Below, in pieces: positions 44,289 to 51,434 of a stretch of 64,000 nt of DNA; positions within the stretch are counted from its first letter, which is position 1; the number at the start of each line of letters is the position of its first letter. The stretch is from Elusimicrobiota bacterium (lineage in GTDB: Bacteria; Elusimicrobiota; Elusimicrobia; UBA1565; UBA9628). The notes beneath the pieces were generated by a model. That model did not search any database, was not told the origin of the DNA, and saw only the letters and a list, made by a program, of their open reading frames with translations. The stretch lies in assembly GCA_027451985.1 (NCBI GenBank), contig DAIDHS010000002.1, forward strand, positions 91,241-155,240. Reading direction: 5' to 3'. The position numbers and the translations under genes were made by a program.

Positions 44289-45890
44289 CTTAAAGCCGCA
44301 AACCCAGAGAAACAGCGCCAGCAATGCCAGTTCCGTGGCGATAAAGCGGAAAAGCCAAACGGCGGTGACGTCCGTAAAGCCGTACGAATGAAGCCCAACA
44401 CCCAGCATGTCGACTCCGAACCAGGACAGGGATGTTAATATCCCGCCCGCAATCGCCGACACCGCCAAGCCGTCCTCATCGAGATAGCCCCCAATCTTGG
44501 CGTGCAGAATCACCGCGTTCCAAAGCACGATCAGCAGAGCGCCATTTTCTTTCGGATCCCAGCCCCAAAATCGCCCCCAGGACTGATCCGCCCAGATGCC
44601 ACCCAGAACGGTCCCCAAGAAGCTGAAAAAAAGCGCGAGGCAGACAACGCCGTAAACCATCGAAGATAGCGCGGCCTCATCGCGCTTGCCGTACCGCTTG
44701 TTTCCCAAAAGCCGCCGGAAAACATGAATATGTCCAAGCGCTACGGCGAGGAACATAGCGCCGTAGCCCAGTGTGATGGCGACGACATGCGTGCTCAGCC
44801 AAAAATTGGAATTGAGCACGGCGCGCATCATTTCGATGGTGTCTCCATTGAGCGCCAAGTGGTGGGCGATAATAAGGGTCGCAAAACCGACCGCAGAGGC
44901 GGACAAAGCAGCGGAACCATCGGGGGCGCGCCCTTCCAGCCAGATCGCGGCGGCCACGGCGGCCCAGCCGACGAACACGGCAGAGGAATACAAGTTCGTT
45001 ACCGGCGGGCGCCCCTGTATGAGCATTCGCGCGGTTAAACCGCCCGTGTGCACCAGAAAGGCCGCGGCCAGAACCGTATAGCACGCGGCTCGCATGGATT
45101 TGCGCCACCGTTCTCCGCCCGCGAATGAAAGGAGCCCTAAAAGAAAAGCCGCCAAATAAAGAATCATCCCCCGGTAAAACGGCTCAATCCGGTTGAAAAG
45201 CGCTTCGAATCTAACCCGCCGCAGCGGCACGTCTGGGCGGCTCTTGAGCCAGGTTTGATCCAAATTCAGGACGCTGTTGAACCGGGCGGCATCTTCGGCG
45301 TGATAGCTTTGTAACATGGAAAAATAATCGGCGGCGGCACTTGGTTCGCGTGGATAAATGCTGAATTTGGCGTTTTCGTCATCAGGAGGGATCTTCGGGT
45401 TGGCCGCATCTTGGAGGCGCTCATAAAGCATCAAGCGCCTCGCCAGTCCCAGTGCGGCGGAATCAAAACGGGAGCGCTGCGGAGCATTGTCTGCCTCGAT
45501 GCGGGCGATTTGGTCCGCCAAAACGTCCACGGACGGCTTAAGCTCATCGAAAGAAAAACGCCGGCGTTCCGTAGATGGCAGGCCCAGGAACGTCCTAAGC
45601 TGAGGATCGTCAATAAGAAACACGTGGTAAGAATCTGCCGTTTCAGGCCGCGTTAGAAGGTTCAGGAGCCACCGATCGGCTCCAAGGCTGCCGTTGTCCG
45701 CGCCCAGCGTCTGCTTTCCGCTAATAATAAGCAACGAATCGCGCGCGACCGTGTCAAACGGCTTAATTCTGCCTTCCGAAAGGACCGGAAGCGATCCGAA
45801 TCCATCGAGATTCATGCCTGCCGGAAATTTTGCGGGCGCGGGCACGAGCGCGAGACACGCCAATATGGCGGCGGCATAAGTCTTCCTCAT
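44247..45890 (-). CDS. ccsA: Cytochrome c maturation protein CcsA/ResC (system II)
   Basis: The 547-residue protein has a signal-like first helix, a periplasmic region of about 220 residues, and then about eight membrane segments. The heme-handling tryptophan-rich WWD motif is clear (DQSWGRFWGWDPKENGALL), and conserved His residues flank it (LSTHVVAITLG, LHSYGFTD). It exports and presents heme for attachment to CxxCH proteins, together with ResB. The ATG at 45890 overlaps the resB stop (TAATG). The large periplasmic insert is common in CcsA fusions of some lineages. Confidence 0.92.
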   Translation of the reverse strand: MRKTYAAAILACLALVPAPAKFPAGMNLDGFGSLPVLSEGRIKPFDTVARDSLLIISGKQTLGADNGSLGADRWLLNLLTRPETADSYHVFLIDDPQLRTFLGLPSTERRRFSFDELKPSVDVLADQIARIEADNAPQRSRFDSAALGLARRLMLYERLQDAANPKIPPDDENAKFSIYPREPSAAADYFSMLQSYHAEDAARFNSVLNLDQTWLKSRPDVPLRRVRFEALFNRIEPFYRGMILYLAAFLLGLLSFAGGERWRKSMRAACYTVLAAAFLVHTGGLTARMLIQGRPPVTNLYSSAVFVGWAAVAAAIWLEGRAPDGSAALSASAVGFATLIIAHHLALNGDTIEMMRAVLNSNFWLSTHVVAITLGYGAMFLAVALGHIHVFRRLLGNKRYGKRDEAALSSMVYGVVCLALFFSFLGTVLGGIWADQSWGRFWGWDPKENGALLIVLWNAVILHAKIGGYLDEDGLAVSAIAGGILTSLSWFGVDMLGVGLHSYGFTDVTAVWLFRFIATELALLALFLWVCGFKLRRGNREKFVPTK

Positions 45891-46696
45891 TAAACGTGCG
45901 CTCCTCGGCGTAACTTTCCCAGGAAATGAAGCAGAAGTCCCGACCCGATCATCAGGCAGGCCGCGTAGGGCAAGAGCCAACCGGGATTGCGGGTAACCTC
46001 AAGGATGGAGGACTTGCCCCCCTGAACAAAGCTCGCCTGGTAGAATGCAAATCCTCCGTAACGCAAAGGATGATTCATGCTAATCAGCACTTGTCTGTGC
46101 ACATGCCTTAATGGATTATCTAACTCGACAAGACTGGAGAAAGCCCTCGGAATATTCGTATACGGATAGTAGTCGCTGGTAAAGCGCTTAAGAGTCAGAC
46201 TGAAGGGAAGCTTGCGGAATGAGGAGGAGTGCGCGCTTTCCATTTCCGAAACGCTTTCGCCTTGGGGAAGAATCATCCGCGACTCCGACTGGAGCGCTCC
46301 CGTGACGAACTGTCCACCCAAAAGCAGTATGAGACCCACATGAGTGAGCCAAAGCCCCAGTTTGCGCCAAGTCAAGCTGAGGCGCACGAACATCGCCGCC
46401 GTTAGATTAAGGATCAGCACCGCGCCCGTGGCCCCTCCCGCAGGCAAAATGGGAATGGCCGGCCATCCGGCAATTGGACGAAAACTGAGGAAAGCGCTGT
46501 CTATAAAAATACGCACTGATTCGTAGTTCCCCAGCCACACCTGCGCCACAGTGCACAACGCCACCAGAACCATCAGCCACAGCATGGCGGCAAGCGCCAC
46601 TTCCACGGAGGCAATGCCCCCCACTATGCGCTTCCATGCGGGAATGCCAGATCGCCTGGAGTAAAGAGATTGCGGATGAACAGATGAAGCTCTCAT
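45890..46696 (-). CDS. resB: ResB-like cytochrome c maturation protein (system II)
   Basis: The 268-residue protein has four membrane segments with a periplasmic domain between the third and fourth, the ResB/Ccs1 layout. HPLRYGGFAFYQASFVQ is the family block before the last helix. With CcsA it makes the system II heme lyase. It is shorter than typical ResB (about 450), as in other lineages with minimal forms. The ATG at 46696 lies 3 bases after the predicted sigma-54 start; a GTG at 46624 with GGAAG is an alternative start that would give a normal leader. Confidence 0.85.
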   Translation of the reverse strand: MRASSVHPQSLYSRRSGIPAWKRIVGGIASVEVALAAMLWLMVLVALCTVAQVWLGNYESVRIFIDSAFLSFRPIAGWPAIPILPAGGATGAVLILNLTAAMFVRLSLTWRKLGLWLTHVGLILLLGGQFVTGALQSESRMILPQGESVSEMESAHSSSFRKLPFSLTLKRFTSDYYPYTNIPRAFSSLVELDNPLRHVHRQVLISMNHPLRYGGFAFYQASFVQGGKSSILEVTRNPGWLLPYAACLMIGSGLLLHFLGKLRRGAHV

Positions 46697-46710
46697 TTAT
46701 TTTTTATCAA

Positions 46711-46725
46711 GCAACATAAAAGCCA
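46711..46725 (-). promoter_or_regulatory. Sigma-54 promoter of the resB-ccsA operon
   Basis: Minus strand TGGCTTTTATGTTGC has GG-N10-GC and a perfect TTGC. It matches the promoter at 38434-38448 in 14 of 15 positions. The predicted start is near 46699, just before the resB ATG. It is back to back with the promoter at 46750-46764. Confidence 0.7.
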
Positions 46726-46749
46726 CCAATCCGAAGCCTTTCAATATTT

Positions 46750-46764
46750 TGGCCACTGTGTTGC
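46750..46764 (+). promoter_or_regulatory. Sigma-54 promoter of the FNR-type regulator gene
   Basis: TGGCCACTGTGTTGC has GG-N10-GC, the full TGGC of the -24 box and TTGC at -12. Transcription would begin near 46776, 3 bases before the ATG at 46779. It overlaps an upstream TTG codon (46749), which argues against that codon as the start of the regulator. Confidence 0.7.
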
Positions 46765-46778
46765 ATGAACACATCCAT

Positions 46779-47576
46779 ATGAGAAGACGGCCTTCTTGCC
46801 AGGGCGCCTCCTGCCCTTTACAGAATTTTCCCCTTTTTGAAGGGCAATCTCCGGAGCTTTGGCAGCAATTTGCGAACACCGTCGTTGCCAACAACTATAA
46901 ACGCAACGACATTCTTTTCTACGAGGGCAACATTCCCCAGGGCATCTACTTTATGTGCCAGGGACGCCTCAAGCTAATTAAGGACAACCACTCCGGCAAA
47001 AGCCAGATCGTGCGCATTGTGGAAGCGCCCAATCTCGTCGGAGACAGATCCTTTTTCTCGGAGCGGCCCTACGCCAGTTCCGGCGTCATAATGGAAGACG
47101 CGACGATTTGTTTCCTTAGCACCCGGCGCTTCTGGAGTCTTTTCGATAGCCAGACCGGCCTTGCACGGCGGATGGCGCAACGCTTCGCACGTGAGTTGGG
47201 AAAAGCCGAGGAACAGATGCATTGCCTGGCGGTGTGCACGGTCAATGGGCGTCTCGCGGCCTATTTGCTAAAAAAAACCGCCCCGGCGCGGCCGGCCAAT
47301 AACGGCAACGGCGGAGACTTTAAAATAAATAACCGCGCCCACACGGCGACCGTAGAGCTTAAGGAAAGCCGCACCGAACTCGCGCAAATTTTAGGAACTA
47401 CCGTCGAGGCCGTCAGCCGCGCGCTGGCGGAACTCCGGCGCAAGGGCGTTATTCGCGTAGACGGCCGTAAAATATCAATCCAAGACGCAGAACGCCTGGG
47501 CCGGATCGGGTGCAATAACTGTGCGGCCAGCTGGAGCTGGAACAACGAAGTTGACAAAAATCAAACCCTGCTTTGA
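46779..47576 (+). CDS. FNR-type transcription regulator
   Basis: The 265-residue protein has an N-terminal Cys pair (CQGASC at 7-12), a cyclic-nucleotide-fold sensor domain (NDILFYEGNIPQGIYFMCQG, VGDRSFFSERPY), a dimer helix and a C-terminal HTH. The recognition helix TTVEAVSRALAEL has the E-x-x-S-R pattern that in FNR reads TTGAT half sites. Three such boxes occur in this window. The four-Cys cluster pattern of E. coli FNR is not reproduced exactly, so the sensed signal (oxygen, NO or redox) is open. I chose the ATG at 46779; the TTG at 46749 lies inside the promoter. Confidence 0.88.
   Translation: MRRRPSCQGASCPLQNFPLFEGQSPELWQQFANTVVANNYKRNDILFYEGNIPQGIYFMCQGRLKLIKDNHSGKSQIVRIVEAPNLVGDRSFFSERPYASSGVIMEDATICFLSTRRFWSLFDSQTGLARRMAQRFARELGKAEEQMHCLAVCTVNGRLAAYLLKKTAPARPANNGNGGDFKINNRAHTATVELKESRTELAQILGTTVEAVSRALAELRRKGVIRVDGRKISIQDAERLGRIGCNNCAASWSWNNEVDKNQTLL
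47551..47564 (+). promoter_or_regulatory. FNR box upstream of Cyc2-like copy 2
   Basis: TTGACAAAAATCAA matches TTGAT-N4-ATCAA with one mismatch. It lies within the last codons of the FNR-type gene. With TATAGC at 47585-47590 as a -10 box, its centre falls about 40 bases before the start of transcription, the usual place for FNR class II activation of the gene at 47646. Confidence 0.7.
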
Positions 47577-47645
47577 CTCCATTTATAGCGGTCCTGCAAA
47601 CATCCTGGATATGATGCTTAAGTCGTTATAATCCAGGAGGTAAAA

Positions 47646-49082
47646 ATGGAAGGGCAAAAAATCAAACGGTTCTCGCGATGTTCGCACATCTTTAAGTTGA
47701 CGACAGTTGCGATTACGGGTCTAGCGTTGTTTTGGCTGGCCCCCCCGATGGTGCATCAATTGGAGCATTTATGCCCGGCGCGCCCGGACGGCGTGACGCA
47801 GGTGTACGCGCTTCCAAGTTTTGCGCGGGAATATCACATGTCATGCGAGCAATGCCACTACGCCTTCCCCGTCTTGAACGCTTTCGGCCGGCAATTCAAG
47901 ATGAACGGATACGTGGTAGTCCCCGGAAGCGATCAGGGGGTGCTCCAGAGCCAAGATAAGGAACTCTGGACCGAGAAGCTCTTCCCCTGGGCCGCCATCA
48001 TCCGCTCCCGCCCCTTTGACGACGGCAAAGGCGGCGTGGCCAACCAAGGCAGCCAGATGGGCGGCACGGCCAGCCCCAACACCAACGGCTTCAAGATACA
48101 GGCCATCAACGACGTGGACATGTTCGTGGCCGGCGGTGACGCCGCCAGGCAGGTCTCCTTCTTCGGGGAAATGGACGCCAACGCTCCCGGCGGCTTCTCC
48201 CCGAGCCTGGGCGACATCCGGCTTGGCTACCATCCCAGCCTGTATTTCAACGCGGTGGCCATGCGGCGCGGGTTCTTCGCCGACGATCCCTATCAGACCA
48301 TCGTCTCCAACGAAAGTCCCACCATCGCCAACCGGGCCACGGACCTGCTCTTCAACGATCAGGGCTCCATCTCAGGCAACCAAATGGTGTCGACCCCGCA
48401 GACTCTCGAGGTCTACGGCCAGTATTCCCTCCCCATAATCCAGAACTCTTTCCTCTACTACTCCGGCGCCGTCTACAAGAACAAGGACTCGGGCACGCAG
48501 GCCAGCGCTCCCACCAACGGAGCGGCGCGCCTAGCCTGGGACGATACCGGCAATACGGGGCTCATGCTGGGCACTTTCGGCACCTACGGGCACGAAGGTC
48601 CCATGGCCGCAGCCGGGGCGAGCAGCGGTGCGCCGGGATTGAGCGTGGCGGGTCCTGGGGGCGAACTCACTCAATTCGTGCGCGGCGGCTTCGACGCGCT
48701 CTGGGAGCATGGCAATTTCGCGGCGCGGGCGGCTTTCGTCTATTCGCACGATGAGGACCCCGCCGTTCGCGGCGCGGTGGCCACCGACCGGGCGGCTTAT
48801 GCCGAAGTTGCATACAAATACCTCAGGAACGACAATCTCTATCCCTTCCTGATGCCCTTGGTGCGGGAGAACTGGTACACGACCTTCAACGGGGCGCAGC
48901 AGTTCAACTACCTGACCTTCCAGTTGGCACACTACTTCGCGGCCAACCTCAAGGCCTTCGTGGAGTACTCGCTCGACACCAAGCGCGCCTACCAGGGCGG
49001 CTCGCTTGCCGCGCAGGGCTCCGATGGCACTTCCCAACCCTTGGGAAACCGCGTGTCGCTGCAGGCAGAAGTAGGATTCTAG
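47646..49082 (+). CDS. Cyc2-like outer-membrane cytochrome-porin fusion, copy 2
   Basis: The 478-residue protein has the same layout as copy 1: export helix (LTTVAITGLALFWLAPP), heme c motif YHMSCEQCH with the heme Cys at 68, then a long barrel ending VEVGF. The N-terminal 60 residues differ strongly from copy 1, while the central barrel is nearly identical, including 335 bp with no base change. A loop of about 8 residues near position 325 (AAAGASSGAP) differs. AGGAGG precedes the ATG. It has its own FNR-box promoter and no radical SAM partners, so the two copies may serve different conditions. Confidence 0.75.
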   Translation: MEGQKIKRFSRCSHIFKLTTVAITGLALFWLAPPMVHQLEHLCPARPDGVTQVYALPSFAREYHMSCEQCHYAFPVLNAFGRQFKMNGYVVVPGSDQGVLQSQDKELWTEKLFPWAAIIRSRPFDDGKGGVANQGSQMGGTASPNTNGFKIQAINDVDMFVAGGDAARQVSFFGEMDANAPGGFSPSLGDIRLGYHPSLYFNAVAMRRGFFADDPYQTIVSNESPTIANRATDLLFNDQGSISGNQMVSTPQTLEVYGQYSLPIIQNSFLYYSGAVYKNKDSGTQASAPTNGAARLAWDDTGNTGLMLGTFGTYGHEGPMAAAGASSGAPGLSVAGPGGELTQFVRGGFDALWEHGNFAARAAFVYSHDEDPAVRGAVATDRAAYAEVAYKYLRNDNLYPFLMPLVRENWYTTFNGAQQFNYLTFQLAHYFAANLKAFVEYSLDTKRAYQGGSLAAQGSDGTSQPLGNRVSLQAEVGF

Positions 49083-49359
49083 GAGAGCAGGCCTAGGAGC
49101 GCGGCTTCTAGAATCTATCCGGCCGCCGGAGCACATCCTCCCTCCGGCGGCCGGATTTCGGATCCCACCGAGGAGGCTTGGCGATGAGCTCTTGCCTGCG
49201 CGATGGGGTTCCCGCTGGGCAAAACGCCCGTTGCTGCTAGCCTGTCCCCCGTGCAACAGCAGGAGTGAGTGACGAGGGAAACGCCTTCCAGAAACGAAGC
49301 CTCGGAGTTTAAGGCAGGAGAAAATCAGCCGTCGTACTGACTGCGGTCAAACGCTCGTT
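49083..49359. other. Intergenic region with hairpin and structured sequence
   Basis: This 277-base gap lies between convergent genes. It opens with a 15-bp perfect stem (49117-49131 with 49142-49156), listed separately. The part from about 49190 to 49325 holds several short helices (GGGC/GCCC, CTGT/ACAG, CGAGG/CCTCG) and no reading frame I trust. Confidence 0.5.
49117..49158 (+). terminator. Hairpin terminator after Cyc2-like copy 2
   Basis: A GC-rich 15-bp perfect stem with a 10-nt loop lies 35 bases after the stop codon and is followed by a short TTT. It is a plausible, if T-poor, terminator for the gene at 47646. Confidence 0.55.
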
Positions 49360-50280
49360 TTACTCGGCCGTTCCTTTGGGCCGAGGGGCTTCTGCGGCGA
49401 GTTTGGCAAGTTCCGCGTGAAATGACAGCCACTGGCTCCGATCGAGAGTAGCTGCGGCAGGCTCGAAACCGTTGCGCGGCGCGTCCGCCATGACAACGCC
49501 GGCGAAAAGATTCAAATTCTCACGCCATCCGGGAACCAGCGCGAGCACGGCTGCCGCTCTTTGCGGATCGGCGATGAGCCGCCGGCAGAGCCTGGCACCG
49601 AGGCTGTCATCCAAAACGGGAGGCATCCGAACCGCCTGCGGCGCCCTATATTCTGCCGCCATGTGCTCCATGACTATGGGCACGGCCACTTTATTAGGAG
49701 TTCGAGTTCCTCCGGAAAAATGATACTCGACCTCCAATCGATTGATTTCCGCGGCCTTGTCGTCATGGTGATTGAAATGGCCGAGGGACTGCACGTAATG
49801 GGCCAGCGCGAAGCGGTCCGCCACAGAAAGAGTGCCGAAAGATCCCATGGCGGTCTTGGGAATTCCGGCGGTTAAGGTCTCATAGATGTCGGCGATCGTG
49901 TAGCCGCGCGTCCAACCCCGCGGGCTCGTGAAATTTCGCGGCGGAGGCTTGAGCGCCGCAGCCACAGGGCCATTCCCTTGCCCCGTCATGCCGTGACAGG
50001 CAACGCAAGAAGTGGCAAAAACTGTTTTACCGCGGGCCAGCGCCTGCGGAGCAGCATCGAACATTTCAGGGAGGTTGACACCGGCAGTCGTTACTTTGCC
50101 TATGACGGTTTTAAAAACCGTCGGATCGGGAGATTCCTTATTGGCCGCAATAGCCTGGCTATAGGTCAGGCCCTGAGCGCCATGCCCATTCATAAGCACC
50201 CGCCCGACAACAAGAATGCCGCCAAAGACCACGACCGCACCCGCCGTAGTGGCGATAATTGCCTTCGTCTGCTCGGACAT
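49360..50280 (-). CDS. Membrane-anchored monoheme cytochrome c of the alternative complex III operon
   Basis: The 306-residue protein has an N-terminal membrane helix (IIATTAGAVVVFGGILVVG) and a periplasmic cytochrome domain with one heme site CVACHGMTGQGNGP, then a C-terminal extension of about 150 residues with no heme. It is last in the act operon. I chose the ATG at 50280, which has AGGAAAGAGGGG upstream; an ATG at 50295 overlaps the actF stop by ATGA and is also possible. It may accept electrons from the complex or add an extra cytochrome subunit. Confidence 0.8.
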   Translation of the reverse strand: MSEQTKAIIATTAGAVVVFGGILVVGRVLMNGHGAQGLTYSQAIAANKESPDPTVFKTVIGKVTTAGVNLPEMFDAAPQALARGKTVFATSCVACHGMTGQGNGPVAAALKPPPRNFTSPRGWTRGYTIADIYETLTAGIPKTAMGSFGTLSVADRFALAHYVQSLGHFNHHDDKAAEINRLEVEYHFSGGTRTPNKVAVPIVMEHMAAEYRAPQAVRMPPVLDDSLGARLCRRLIADPQRAAAVLALVPGWRENLNLFAGVVMADAPRNGFEPAAATLDRSQWLSFHAELAKLAAEAPRPKGTAE

Positions 50281-50291
50281 CCCCTCTTTCC

Positions 50292-51434
50292 TCATTGAAG
50301 ATGGAACCTCAGCCCCGCATTTAAAAATGGATCACCAACAGGCATATCCTCTCCTGCGCTCATGGCGCGCTTGAGCACCAAGAACCCAGCCGATAAGAAG
50401 AAAAGGGCGAACGCAAGTTCGGGCCAGCCCAGATGGAGCCCTCGGCCTAAAATGGGGGAGATCAGCCAGAAGAGATCGACGAACTCCATGAAGAGAACCC
50501 AAATCGACACCCATACGAGGCGGCGCTCATTTTTCTTGGCTTTTCTCGTCATCAGCGCCAGGAACGGAACGAAAAAGTGTCCGATAAGGAGAAGCATGAA
50601 GACGGGCTTCATGGGCCCGGACGTGCGCTGCTGGAACCAGAACACCTCTTCGGGCAGATCGGCGTACCACTGGAGCAGGTATTGCGAGAATGCAATATAC
50701 CCCCAAAATATGGTGAAACCGAAGAGAAGCCCGCCAAGATTGTAGAGGTGATCGCCCGTAACGGCCGGAAGCCTGCCGCGGCGCCGCAGAAACACCGTGA
50801 CTAAAAGAGTCGTTGCGAGCGCGGAGGTTACCGCGCCGGCAAAGAGGTAAACCCCAAAAATATCGCTGTACCAGGCGGCCTCCAGGCTCGAAATCCAATC
50901 GAAAGCAAAGGACGTGAGACTCAAGGCGAGCAGGATCATGAACACCGGAGAATAGCGCTGGAGACTGACGGTAACAGACGCATTCTTGGTGATGTCCTGA
51001 CGCATCGAGCGCCCAACAAGCAGATAGTAAGACATGACCCAAAAGGCTACGCAGACGGCCAGCCGCGCGATGAAAAATGGATAATTCAGCCACGCGGCTT
51101 TTAAAACCAGAGGGGTAATCTTGTCGGCGCCCGGCTGCGTCCAAGAGAAAACGACCGGCAGTGAAAATAGCGCGATAATCGCCACGGGAATAATCCAGAG
51201 GGTCAGCGCAGAAACCCTCTCGGGAACTCTTCGCAGCGGCACGCTCCAAATCGAACCGGTGATGTGTTGCAAGGCGACCAGGAAAAGCGATCCGAGCGCA
51301 ACGCAGGCTAAAAAGACGAACCAGAGAATCCAATTGGCCCAGAACCGCGGCGCTCCCTCCAGGAAATAGACGGCCACTACTCCCGCCGCTCCAATCGCCG
51401 CTAATGTCTGCAAAATCCAGGACTTCCGCGTCAC
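50292..51434 (-). CDS. actF: Alternative complex III subunit ActF
   Basis: The 380-residue integral membrane protein has about ten helices and is the second quinol-side NrfD-like subunit family of alternative complex III (ActF). Blocks such as VFFLACVALGSLFLVALQHI and WVSIWVLFMEFVDLFWLI fit the family. The start is a GTG at 51434 that overlaps the actDE stop as GTGA and has GGAGGAAGGA upstream. An ATG at 51461 would overlap the previous gene by 31 bases. Confidence 0.88.
   Translation of the reverse strand: MTRKSWILQTLAAIGAAGVVAVYFLEGAPRFWANWILWFVFLACVALGSLFLVALQHITGSIWSVPLRRVPERVSALTLWIIPVAIIALFSLPVVFSWTQPGADKITPLVLKAAWLNYPFFIARLAVCVAFWVMSYYLLVGRSMRQDITKNASVTVSLQRYSPVFMILLALSLTSFAFDWISSLEAAWYSDIFGVYLFAGAVTSALATTLLVTVFLRRRGRLPAVTGDHLYNLGGLLFGFTIFWGYIAFSQYLLQWYADLPEEVFWFQQRTSGPMKPVFMLLLIGHFFVPFLALMTRKAKKNERRLVWVSIWVLFMEFVDLFWLISPILGRGLHLGWPELAFALFFLSAGFLVLKRAMSAGEDMPVGDPFLNAGLRFHLQ

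Noticed and set aside
46749-46778. TTG at 46749 as the start of the FNR-type regulator
   Set aside because: It lies inside the GG-N10-GC promoter, and the ATG at 46779 keeps the whole regulator including the Cys pair.
41275-48355. Insertion element or transposon carrying the repeated Cyc2-like segment
   Set aside because: No terminal inverted repeats, target duplications or transposase; the repeat ends inside coding sequence, so gene conversion is simpler.
49083-49359. Riboswitch annotation as a feature
   Set aside because: Only fragments of the cobalamin aptamer are seen, the GCCACT element is missing and no target gene lies downstream on the plus strand; kept as a low-interest finding only.
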